Assembly: GCA_023435645.1 (NCBI GenBank)
Contig: JAEYRK010000059.1
Span: 1-9,095, forward strand
Reading direction: 5' to 3'
Origin: Bacillota bacterium
GTDB taxonomy: Bacteria > Bacillota > Clostridia > Lachnospirales > Lachnospiraceae
Length of the DNA stretch: 9,095 bases
A program made the position numbers and the translations under genes. Shown one piece after another: positions 1 to 5,632 of this stretch. The number at the start of each line of letters is the position of its first letter. Position 1 is the first letter of the stretch. The notes under the pieces were generated by a model. It was not told the DNA's origin. It searched no databases and saw nothing but the letters and a program-made list of their open reading frames with translations.

Positions 1-1
1 C

Positions 2-73
2 CACTGGGAGCTAGAGGTTTTTATTTCATGGGAGAAGGAATCCTATGATAAGAACTATGCGAAAGAGGTATAG
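2..73 (+). CDS. C-terminal end of an unrecognised protein (5' part outside window)
   Basis: Frame 2 is open from the window edge and ends at TAG (71-73), giving a 23-residue tail that begins HWELEVFISWEKESY and is rich in charged and aromatic residues. The tail is plausible as protein but too short to assign a family. It shares the short pattern WEL-x-VF with residues of the GyrI-like protein that follows, which may be chance. A strong hairpin follows 14 bases after the stop, so it could mark the 3' end of this gene. Confidence 0.4.
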   Translation, partial: HWELEVFISWEKESYDKNYAKEV

Positions 74-87
74 ATCATATTCCAAGG

Positions 88-128
88 GGCTGTCCACCAG
101 CGGCTAATCGGCCGCCGGTGAGACAGCC
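88..128. repeat. Imperfect GC-rich inverted repeat / hairpin
   Basis: GGCTGTCCACC (88-98) pairs with 117-128, leaving A121 bulged. An A99/C116 mismatch separates this from an inner GCGGC/GCCGC stem (100-104 with 111-115), and the loop is TAATCG. That makes about 16 base pairs. The arms resemble the GGCTGTC/GACAGCC stems common in Firmicute intrinsic terminators, but no T-tract follows on either strand. The right arm contains the GTG that would start the next gene. It may be a degenerate terminator, a transcript-end hairpin or a small repeat element. Confidence 0.75.
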
Positions 129-588
129 GCAAGTAATTTGGGTGGGAAAAACTGCTTACGCTCCTAACTTAACAGATGAACCTGACATTGGTAAGTTACT
201 GAAGGAATACCAAGCTTTAATTTCAATTGAGAAGAAGGAGCTGATTAATCCCGAATGGGATGCAGCGATTAGTATTGATTATTGGCGTGAAGGTGGCGCT
301 CCCCGTGGAATGATGTTCGGGGCAGAGACGTATACCGACGAACAAGCGGAATGCTTTGATCTATATAAAATGCCGCCCTCCTTATTTATCCGTGTGCAAA
401 ATAATAAGGATGCCGCCAGACTTTTAGGAAAAGACAAATGTGAGAATTGGGAACTATTCGTTTTTATGAAGAGTACGATTATGCCGAGATATGGCTATCA
501 GTTTAACGAAAACGGTGCACAGGAAATTGAGTATTATCATCATAATAGTGGTACCACTTACGCTTATACCCCAGTGATCAAGATATAA
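118..588 (+). CDS. GyrI-like / AraC effector-binding domain protein (possibly 5'-truncated)
   Basis: The 156-residue product fits a stand-alone GyrI-like (AraC_E_bind/SOUL-type) small-molecule-binding domain. It has an N-terminal strand with VGKTAYAPN, a middle strand FDLYKMPPSLFIRV where the family has its 'IPAGxYxxF' strand, a helix ending in WELFVFM, the MPRYGYQ segment, and a conserved acidic EIEYYHH strand near the end, followed by a final YTPVIKI strand. No helix-turn-helix is present, so it would be a binder or partner rather than a DNA-binding regulator. The GTG at 118 lies inside the right arm of a hairpin and has no ribosome binding site. The next in-frame Met is at residue 65, too late for the fold. 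Either translation starts weakly at this GTG, or the N-terminus (perhaps a DNA-binding domain) was lost. The P-loop gene follows after 14 bases. Confidence 0.65.
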   Translation: MRQPQVIWVGKTAYAPNLTDEPDIGKLLKEYQALISIEKKELINPEWDAAISIDYWREGGAPRGMMFGAETYTDEQAECFDLYKMPPSLFIRVQNNKDAARLLGKDKCENWELFVFMKSTIMPRYGYQFNENGAQEIEYYHHNSGTTYAYTPVIKI

Positions 589-602
589 AGGAGAATAAAT
601 GC

Positions 603-1181
603 TTGAATAAGGATAGAAACTGGACTGTTTTATTCATCGGAGGTGCTTCGGGAACCGGAAAATCCTCCATAGCCTACGAGATTGCACGATTCTATGGCGT
701 AAATGTTCTAGAGGTTGATGATATCCACCTTACTGTAGAAGCTGCTACAACAAAGGAGAGCTTTCCTGCGACACATTATTGGAATACCGGTGTTAATTGG
801 AAGGATATTGGAGTCGAAGGCAATGTGAATTGGTTGATTGATGTAAGCAAAGAATTGGTTCCGGTATTAAAGGCCCTTGTAGACCGACATCTTGAAGATC
901 ATGTACCTATTATTATTGAGGGGGATTTTATTTATCCCGAATTCACAAAATCCTTTAAGAATCCTGAGGTAAGGTCAATCTTTGTGAATGAAGCTGACAT
1001 CAATCAAATCATACAGAATTATTTGTCCCGTGAAGGCGGCGATTTACAAGAGTATAGAGCCGAAATAAGTATTGCATATGGGAAGTGGATCACTAAGACC
1101 TGCAGTCAGAATCATATCAGAGTACTTGAGGCAAGGCCTTGGGATACTGCCTTAACAAGAGCTCTTGGCATTTTACAGTAA
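603..1181 (+). CDS. P-loop NTPase, small-molecule kinase-like
   Basis: A classical Walker A loop, GASGTGKS, lies at residues 14-21 and is followed by an amphipathic helix and a VDDIH segment (about 38-42), as in adenylate-kinase-like small-molecule kinases. A hydrophobic strand PIIIEGDF (about 102-109) could be the Walker B or substrate strand. At 192 residues it fits single-domain kinases resembling 2-phosphoglycerate kinase-like or chloramphenicol phosphotransferase-like proteins; the substrate cannot be told. The start chosen is TTG at 603, 9 bases after AAAGGAG (587-593). An ATG sits at 599, closer to that site, but it reads Met-Leu-Glu-stop. A single extra base near 605 would explain this as a frameshift, so the start is uncertain. 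The gene is probably co-transcribed with the GyrI-like gene and ends before an intrinsic terminator. Confidence 0.75.
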   Translation: MNKDRNWTVLFIGGASGTGKSSIAYEIARFYGVNVLEVDDIHLTVEAATTKESFPATHYWNTGVNWKDIGVEGNVNWLIDVSKELVPVLKALVDRHLEDHVPIIIEGDFIYPEFTKSFKNPEVRSIFVNEADINQIIQNYLSREGGDLQEYRAEISIAYGKWITKTCSQNHIRVLEARPWDTALTRALGILQ

Positions 1182-1222
1182 TGTATCTTCATAAATTTTT
1201 GATTGCAGTAAATTACTTGTTT

Positions 1223-1266
1223 CGTCAGAAGCATTGCAAGATTAGGCTTCTGGCGATTTTTATTTC
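1223..1266 (+). terminator. Intrinsic terminator after the P-loop gene
   Basis: CGTCAGAAGC (1223-1232) pairs with GCTTCTGGCG (1245-1254) through 10 base pairs including one G-T. The loop is 12 bases and a T-rich tract (ATTTTTATTT) follows. It lies 42 bases after the stop codon at 1181 and separates this unit from the deaminase operon. Confidence 0.85.
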
Positions 1267-1342
1267 TTGTGCTGTAGTCTGCTTGGAACCTTCGTAGCCA
1301 GGCATAGCGTTTCTCTAAATTGTGTTTCTATACCTTACATCA

Positions 1343-1353
1343 TATGGTATAAT
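1343..1353 (+). promoter_or_regulatory. Extended -10 promoter for the deaminase operon
   Basis: TATGGTATAAT is a consensus TATAAT box (1348-1353) with an upstream TG one base away, the extended -10 arrangement that can work with a poor -35. The hexamer 17 bases upstream (1325-1330, TTTCTA) is weak. A second TATAAT lies at 1361-1366. Transcription would begin about 50 bases before the deaminase start. Confidence 0.6.
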
Positions 1354-1411
1354 TGGAACATATAATTTGGGGATGGAACTATCAGCTTTTCATTGTTTAG
1401 GGAGGAACTGT

Positions 1412-1849
1412 ATGGCGCATGAGAAAAATATAGAACATGAGATGTATCGCAGGGCAACAGAATTTATTCCCAAAAGGTATCCTAAAGGTTGGGGAGGCGT
1501 GGCTATCATCCATACGGAGGATGGTCAATATTTTACCAGTGTTTCTATTGAAACAGCTAATAGCAGTGTAGATTTATGTATTGAGGTGGGTGCCATGTGT
1601 GAAGCACATAAATATAATGTGCGGGTAACACATTGTCTGTGTGTAGTTAGGGATGATGAAGCAAGTCCCTTTAAAGTGCTGTCTCCTTGCGGTGTTTGCC
1701 AGGAGAGACTACGTTATTGGGGTACTGATGTAAAGGTTGGAGTTACGACCTCCGATTCTACTTTAAAGTTTGTGTCCTTACATGAGCTACAGCCCTATCA
1801 CTGGACCAATGCATATCCAGCAGAGGAGCTGGAGCATTATCATAACTAG
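1412..1849 (+). CDS. Cytidine deaminase-superfamily protein, blasticidin-S-deaminase-like
   Basis: The 145-residue product carries the zinc signature of the cytidine deaminase superfamily: C56-I-E58, then SPC93-GVC96. Cys56, Cys93 and Cys96 would hold the zinc, with Glu58 as proton shuttle. A Cys first ligand and a single compact domain are typical of tetrameric cytidine deaminases and blasticidin S deaminases. The upstream segment SIETANSSVDL matches the substrate-side strand and loop. The likely reaction is hydrolytic deamination of a cytosine nucleoside or related drug; the substrate is not determined. The ATG at 1412 is chosen because AGGGAGG (1399-1405) sits 6 bases upstream. The open frame continues upstream to a GTG at 1322, but the promoter lies within that extension. 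The GNAT gene follows after 52 bases with no terminator, so an operon is likely. Confidence 0.85.
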   Translation: MAHEKNIEHEMYRRATEFIPKRYPKGWGGVAIIHTEDGQYFTSVSIETANSSVDLCIEVGAMCEAHKYNVRVTHCLCVVRDDEASPFKVLSPCGVCQERLRYWGTDVKVGVTTSDSTLKFVSLHELQPYHWTNAYPAEELEHYHN

Positions 1850-1901
1850 GTTTATCATAGGGATTGAAAAGTAAGAAAAAAATAAAAATCGAGGTAACGC
1901 T

Positions 1902-2753
1902 ATGAACATGAACGTAACAGAAATGCTTACTATCTATAATAAATCGTTTCCCAAGCTTCAGACCGACGAGCAGACCTTTACAGAACACTTATTGCTTAAC
2001 AAGGGGTCAAAGGTATTTGAACATCGAATGGACGCTGTGCTTGTAGGCTTCTCTGTAGTAAATGATGATGGCATTTTGCTCCTGTGTGTTGATCATGATT
2101 ACCGCAATCAGGGCATAGGGACCCATTTGCTTACTCTATCAGAGGAGTATATCAGTAAACAGTTTGATGTCATTCACTTGGGTAGCTCAAGAAACACTTA
2201 TCTCCTATGCGGTGTACCGATGGATACTGACTGTGACTCTCATTCCTTTTTTCTAAAGCATGGTTATACGGAAAATTGGATCAGCTATGACATGGTTCTT
2301 GATTTGGATCAATATAATCGCATCCATGAGTTGGATAACAAGGATAGCAATGTAATCATAAGACGCCGCAGAAATGATCGGGAGGAAATTGAGAAAACAA
2401 TAAAATGTGCTGATGCCATCGATGGCTGGGGTGAATATTTTAAATATGCTACTGATGTAATTGTTGCAGAGTCCGATGGTGAAATAATCGGACTTGTCAT
2501 CGTAGAAGCTGACGGTTGCCTATTTCCAGAATCGTTAAAGGGTGCCGGCACTTTAGCCTGTCTCGGTGTGATAGATGCCTATAGAAAGCATGGCGTCGGA
2601 ATGAAGCTCTGTCAGGAGGCACTCTGCAGCCTTAAGGAAAGTGGTTGTCGAATCTGCCATATCGGTTATACCTACCTTGATTGGTGGTATGGTAAGCTTG
2701 GAGCAGTAAAGTATATCAATTACTGGATGGGAGAGAAAAAAGTAAACAGATAA
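1902..2753 (+). CDS. Tandem-GNAT-domain N-acetyltransferase
   Basis: The 283-residue protein has two GNAT folds. In the first (about 1-135) the acetyl-CoA pyrophosphate loop is R68-NQGIG73, followed by a FFLKHGY motif-B segment near 116-122. In the second (about 150-283) the loop is R228-KHGVG233, with a WWYGKLGA segment near 261-268. Both loops keep the R/Q-x-x-G-x-G/A signature, so both may bind acetyl-CoA. It would acetylate an amine on a small molecule or peptide in the cytoplasm. Tandem GNATs include mycothiol synthase and several antibiotic-modifying enzymes, but no specific member is recognised. The ATG at 1902 is preceded by GAGGT (1891-1895). The CAT-like gene starts 20 bases after the stop with a near-perfect Shine-Dalgarno, which supports co-transcription. 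Confidence 0.85.
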   Translation: MNMNVTEMLTIYNKSFPKLQTDEQTFTEHLLLNKGSKVFEHRMDAVLVGFSVVNDDGILLLCVDHDYRNQGIGTHLLTLSEEYISKQFDVIHLGSSRNTYLLCGVPMDTDCDSHSFFLKHGYTENWISYDMVLDLDQYNRIHELDNKDSNVIIRRRRNDREEIEKTIKCADAIDGWGEYFKYATDVIVAESDGEIIGLVIVEADGCLFPESLKGAGTLACLGVIDAYRKHGVGMKLCQEALCSLKESGCRICHIGYTYLDWWYGKLGAVKYINYWMGEKKVNR

Positions 2754-2772
2754 TAACCAAAGGAGGCCCCCT

Positions 2773-3402
2773 ATGTCAAACACCTACACTATAATCAACC
2801 CCTCTACCTGGGCCCGACGTATCCACTGTCAGATCTTTCGTAACGCTGCCCAACCCCAATACTGTATTACGGTAGAACTGGATGTCACCCATTTTCAGAA
2901 GACGGTGAAGCAGAATGGCTGGTCTTTCACTCTGGCATTCATCTTCGCGGTGACGAAGTGTGCAAATGAACTGGACGAGTATCGCTACCGTTTCCTCGGA
3001 GATGAGATTGTCCTATATGATAGTATCGATACCTGCTTTTCCTATCTTGCTCCGGGGGATGAGCTGTTCAAGGTCATCAATGCTCCCATGCAGGAAACCA
3101 TGGAAGACTTCATTGAGAATACCACACGCATTATCTCAGCCCAGAAGGAGTACTTCACCGGCCCGATTGAGAACGATGCCTATGTCTTCTCTGCTCTCCC
3201 ATGGCTTCACTATACCCATGTCTCTCATACGGACGCCGGACAGAAGGATAGAACGAATCCGATGTTTGATTGGGGAAAATATCAGGAGAAGGATGGAACA
3301 CTCAAGATGCCCTTCTCCATCCAGGTTCATCATTCCTTCGTGGATGGAATCCATGTCGGCAGACTGGTGGATCGGCTGCAGCACTATCTGAATACCCTGT
3401 AA
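2773..3402 (+). CDS. Chloramphenicol acetyltransferase (CatA)-family O-acetyltransferase
   Basis: At 209 residues the length is right for type-A CAT trimers (about 210-220). The catalytic motif HHSFVDG is at 186-192, with His187 as general base and Asp191 as the structural Asp. The N-terminal W13-x-R-x-x-H motif, the PWLHYTHVSH strand (143-152), and the MFDWGKYQEKDG...LPFS-like block (164-182) are also family hallmarks. The serine-rich stretch after LPW in classical CATs is replaced by His and Thr here, so chloramphenicol activity is not assured; chromosomal clostridial CatA-like proteins often have unknown substrates. AAAGGAGG (2759-2766) lies 6 bases before the ATG. It is probably the last gene of the deaminase-GNAT-CAT operon. 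Its codon use looks richer in C-ending codons than the two genes upstream, which may point to separate acquisition. Confidence 0.85.
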   Translation: MSNTYTIINPSTWARRIHCQIFRNAAQPQYCITVELDVTHFQKTVKQNGWSFTLAFIFAVTKCANELDEYRYRFLGDEIVLYDSIDTCFSYLAPGDELFKVINAPMQETMEDFIENTTRIISAQKEYFTGPIENDAYVFSALPWLHYTHVSHTDAGQKDRTNPMFDWGKYQEKDGTLKMPFSIQVHHSFVDGIHVGRLVDRLQHYLNTL

Positions 3403-3412
3403 CAGTCCGACG

Positions 3413-3431
3413 TCCGAATGGGCTATTCGGA
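3413..3431 (+). terminator. Short hairpin after the CAT-like gene, weak terminator candidate
   Basis: TCCGAAT (3413-3419) and ATTCGGA (3425-3431) form a 7-base-pair stem with loop GGGCT, 11 bases after the CAT stop. No T-tract follows; the MarR promoter -35 box begins 5 bases later. It may stabilise the transcript 3' end or terminate only partly, letting read-through reach marR. Confidence 0.4.
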
Positions 3432-3435
3432 GCGC

Positions 3436-3464
3436 TTGACAAGTGATGTGGTATGCTTTATATT
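3436..3464 (+). promoter_or_regulatory. Promoter of the marR-esterase operon
   Basis: A consensus TTGACA (3436-3441) and TATATT (3459-3464) are separated by exactly 17 bases, the best-looking sigma-A promoter in the window. The last base of the -10 box overlaps the first of two palindromes, so a bound repressor would block polymerase. Confidence 0.85.
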
Positions 3465-3489
3465 CTAAATTAGATTTCTAATTAGAAAT
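3464..3489. promoter_or_regulatory. Two adjacent palindromes, predicted MarR operators
   Basis: TCTAA-A-TTAGA (3464-3474) is a perfect 11-base dyad touching the -10 box. ATTTCTAATTAGAAAT (3474-3489) is a perfect 16-base palindrome just downstream. Both contain the same TCTAA/TTAGA half-sites, with centres about 12.5 bases apart, roughly one helical turn. MarR regulators typically bind such AT-rich dyads over their own promoter, so autorepression of the operon is the natural reading. Confidence 0.75.
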
Positions 3490-3505
3490 GATAAGGAGGA
3501 TAAAT

Positions 3506-3940
3506 GTGTCCGTAAATAATAATCGGTTCCATACGGCTTTAATCGGTTGTTCGGCTGCACACAAAAAGTGCAGTATGCAGGAATTTCAGAAGCTGGATTT
3601 GACAACAGGCCAACCGAAGGTTCTGGCAATCCTGTCCCATAAGGAAGGATGTCTTCAGAAGGACCTGGCAGCACAAAGCCACGTAGAACCTGCAACCATG
3701 ACATCTATTCTGAATAATATGTCGGAGAAGGGTCTGATCTACAAACAAAAGGAATTAGTCTCAGGGGGAAAGAGGGCTTATTCAATCTATCTGACGGAAA
3801 AGGGGCATGAAATGGCCCTAAAGGTGAATCAGATCGTAGACGAAATGGAGGTCATCAGCTTTCAGGGATTTGATGACAATGAAAAGCAGTTATTGATCCG
3901 ATTATTAAACCGCGTACAGAGTAATCTGGAAAAGAATTAA
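3506..3940 (+). CDS. MarR-family transcriptional regulator
   Basis: The 144-residue protein has the MarR layout: an N-terminal dimerisation helix, then a winged helix. TTGQPKVLAIL (33-43) is the usual start of the domain, CLQKDLAAQSHVEPATMTSILNNMSEKGLI (49-78) holds the helix-turn-helix, the wing is around residues 80-95 (KELVSGGKRAYSIYL), and TEKG (97-100) follows as in the family. The GTG at 3506 is the start: AAGGAGG (3493-3499) is 6 bases upstream. An upstream in-frame ATG at 3488 would precede that site and lies in the operator, and the ATG at 3504 is out of frame and reads Met-Cys-Pro-stop. Cys15 and Cys22 in the first helix could allow redox sensing as in OhrR, but a phenolic ligand fits the downstream esterase better. 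The esterase gene follows after 19 bases. Confidence 0.9.
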   Translation: MSVNNNRFHTALIGCSAAHKKCSMQEFQKLDLTTGQPKVLAILSHKEGCLQKDLAAQSHVEPATMTSILNNMSEKGLIYKQKELVSGGKRAYSIYLTEKGHEMALKVNQIVDEMEVISFQGFDDNEKQLLIRLLNRVQSNLEKN

Positions 3941-3959
3941 AATAAGGAGGAGCAATTTT

Positions 3960-5090
3960 ATGAAGAAAATGAAATATCTATTACCATTAGTAATCGCTAT
4001 CCTGCTTGCAGGCTGTTCCGGTAAAAAGGAAGCTGCAGAGAGTAATTCTAAAGCAGATGAACCCAAAGTAAACTCGGAGGATAATTCTATGAAGGACAAT
4101 GAGGCAGCCGAAGCCACCACACCGGACGATAAGGAAAGTACCGATACCAAGGATAGTTCAGCTCAGGATGCTGAAGCCACACCTACCGCAGGCGCTGATA
4201 CCGCGGAGGTTGCAGAGGAAGTAAAAGCGCTTGAGCCCTTTATCCCAAGTGATAAGATACCCGAAGAATATCTGACGAAGCGTACCGATTCTCTCGGAAC
4301 CATTGAGCTTATCTCCTATCCTACCTTTGATTACTTTGGAGACAGCTCTGTTGCTATCACAAAACCTGCTTATGTATATCTACCCTACAATTATGATAAG
4401 AGCAAGAAATACAATGTTCTCTACCTGATGCACGGCATCGGTGGTACAGAAAGAGAATGGGGAATGTTCGACGATAACTCCAGAGTGAAAATCATGATGG
4501 ATAATCTGATTTACAAGGGTGAGATTGAACCCTTTATCGTAGTTGTTCCTAACGGACGTTCTTCTGTTAATTATGCCGATGCATCCTCCGATCATAACTC
4601 TTTTTATGTATTTGGTAAGGAGCTGCGAAATGATCTAATTCCTTACATAGAGAGTACTTACTCGACCTATGCGGATTATAGCGCAAGCGGTTATGACCTT
4701 TCTGCAAACAGAGCACATCGGGCCATGGCAGGTCTCTCCATGGGTGCCATGCAGACCATTAATATCGGCTTGAGTGAATGTCTGGACCTGTTCAGTTATT
4801 TCGGAGCCTTCTCAGCTTGCCCTACCACTTATACGGCATCACAGATAGCGACAGCGCTGAAGAACTTCCCTGATTATGACATTAAGTATTTCTATAATAT
4901 CTGCGGTACGGATGATGGCATAGCAATACAGCATGCAACTGCGGCTGTTACTGACTTAGCCACCTTAACAGATAAGGTGACAGATGGTGAGAACCTGCTC
5001 TGGCAGACACTTGGCGGCGGACATGATTTCAATATATGGTTTTTGGGCTTCTATAACTTTGCTCAGATTGCCTTCAGAGATGCCCAGTAA
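3960..5090 (+). CDS. Surface lipoprotein with CE1 feruloyl/acetyl-xylan esterase domain
   Basis: A short basic N-terminus and hydrophobic stretch end in the lipobox LAGC with Cys19, so the protein is lipidated and anchored outside the membrane. Residues 20-95 are an acidic Ser/Thr/Ala/Asp/Glu-rich linker. The esterase D/CE1 alpha-beta hydrolase domain (about 105-376) shows HGIGG (158-162, oxyanion-hole loop), the nucleophile elbow GLSMG with Ser260, CGTDD with Asp319 as probable acid, and GGGHDFNIW with His355. The segments around these residues resemble the feruloyl esterase domain of clostridial XynZ closely (AGLSMG, NIGL, CGTxD, GGGHDFNxW), so release of ferulic acid from arabinoxylan is the favoured role; acetyl-xylan or other esters remain possible. 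AAGGAGG lies 9 bases before the ATG. It is the second gene of the marR operon and a strong terminator follows. Confidence 0.9.
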   Translation: MKKMKYLLPLVIAILLAGCSGKKEAAESNSKADEPKVNSEDNSMKDNEAAEATTPDDKESTDTKDSSAQDAEATPTAGADTAEVAEEVKALEPFIPSDKIPEEYLTKRTDSLGTIELISYPTFDYFGDSSVAITKPAYVYLPYNYDKSKKYNVLYLMHGIGGTEREWGMFDDNSRVKIMMDNLIYKGEIEPFIVVVPNGRSSVNYADASSDHNSFYVFGKELRNDLIPYIESTYSTYADYSASGYDLSANRAHRAMAGLSMGAMQTINIGLSECLDLFSYFGAFSACPTTYTASQIATALKNFPDYDIKYFYNICGTDDGIAIQHATAAVTDLATLTDKVTDGENLLWQTLGGGHDFNIWFLGFYNFAQIAFRDAQ

Positions 5091-5141
5091 AATATCCGAG
5101 CATTAAAAGACATCCTATCCCCTGAGTCTCAGGCTAGATAT

Positions 5142-5173
5142 AAAAAATGACAGTGTTATGCTGTCATTTTTTT
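5142..5173 (+). terminator. Intrinsic terminator of the marR-esterase operon
   Basis: TGACAG (5148-5153) pairs with CTGTCA (5161-5166) around loop TGTTATG. It is extended by six A upstream and seven T downstream (5167-5173), giving a 12-base-pair stem. The A-tract means it could also work on the minus strand. Confidence 0.92.
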
Positions 5174-5347
5174 GTTCATCAAAGTTGAAGGAGATACTGC
5201 CGGTGTACATCCAATGTTAGCTGTTGTAGCCCGCTTGCCTTTCATTTAAGGTCCTACTTGCCGGGTCATCTTGTGAAAGGGGAATGTAAAACGTAGTATC
5301 TGATCAGCCATGCTGAATGATATAATCCAATAGGAATAATTCAAATA

Positions 5348-5400
5348 TATGCTTTCATATTATGTACGATTTTCTGTACGAGTCGTATGTTTTCATATTA
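5348..5400 (+). repeat. Direct repeat pair with internal GTACGA repeats
   Basis: TATGCTTTCATATTA (5348-5362) recurs with one change as TATGTTTTCATATTA (5386-5400), 38 bases apart. Between them GTACGA occurs twice (5364-5369 and 5376-5381). The block ends just upstream of the ATAGAAATTTCTAT palindrome and the TATAAT at 5428, so it may be a regulator-binding region. Confidence 0.7.
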
Positions 5401-5427
5401 GTCATAGAAATTTCTATCTCCATAGGT

Positions 5428-5433
5428 TATAAT
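5428..5433 (+). promoter_or_regulatory. Candidate -10 box for the glutaredoxin-like operon
   Basis: TATAAT is a full -10 consensus. The hexamer 17 bases upstream is TAGAAA (5405-5410), a poor -35, and lies within a perfect palindrome (5404-5417), suggesting activator-dependent or repressed use. Transcription from here would give a leader of about 190 bases before the ATG at 5633. Confidence 0.4.
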
Positions 5434-5446
5434 GGTTTATTATGTA

Positions 5447-5495
5447 CCGCTTCGAGGCGAAAATCACCGCTGTATCGGAGAGTCTACTGAAGCGG
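5447..5495 (+). other. Possible structured leader stem
   Basis: CCGCTTC (5447-5453) and GAAGCGG (5489-5495) are perfectly complementary and would close a 35-base internal region just downstream of the candidate promoter. It matches no riboswitch class that I recognise. One 7-base-pair stem is weak evidence on its own. Confidence 0.35.
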
Positions 5496-5549
5496 GATAT
5501 CAGGGTATATAGGACATGTGGGTATAAGCTTACAGGTGCGCGGTAAGGA

Positions 5550-5600
5550 TTTATGGACTTATAGACTTATGGACTGCTTATGGATATATGGATTTATCGA
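5550..5600 (+). repeat. Degenerate 8-base tandem repeats (CTTATGGA-like)
   Basis: From about 5550 the sequence is a run of TTTATGGA, CTTATAGA, CTTATGGA, (CTG), CTTATGGA, TATATGGA, TTTATCGA. The units are 8 bases with one three-base interruption. It ends 17 bases before the ribosome binding site of the glutaredoxin-like gene. It may have grown by slippage; any role in translation is unknown. Confidence 0.7.
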
Positions 5601-5632
5601 TAAATAATAGGATATTTAAGGAGTGAGCATTA

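Larger units (their letters stand above)
5174..5632. other. 459-base non-coding region upstream of the glutaredoxin-like gene
   Basis: No convincing gene or known riboswitch is recognised here. Possible promoters for the next operon are an extended -10 TGATATAAT at 5318-5326 and a TATAAT at 5428-5433, both without a good -35. A perfect 14-base palindrome ATAGAAATTTCTAT lies at 5404-5417, just upstream of the second box. Other contents are a long direct repeat, a possible leader stem and a run of 8-base repeats, each listed separately. The size and organisation suggest a long, regulated 5' leader. Confidence 0.6.

Noticed and set aside
88..130. Integron attC-like site
   Set aside because: The hairpin has no RYYYAAC / GTTRRRY core sites and there is no integrase or cassette array nearby.
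1322..1411. N-terminal extension of the deaminase from GTG 1322
   Set aside because: The extension contains the promoter -10 box and lacks a ribosome binding site, whereas ATG 1412 has AGGGAGG at ideal spacing.
2960..3391. 143-codon open frame in another frame within the CAT-like gene
   Set aside because: It lies wholly inside a gene with clear catalytic motifs, has a composition unlike a folded protein and no family signature.
5447..5495. Known riboswitch or T-box leader
   Set aside because: No conserved T-box sequence or recognisable riboswitch core is present; only one 7-base-pair stem can be supported by eye.
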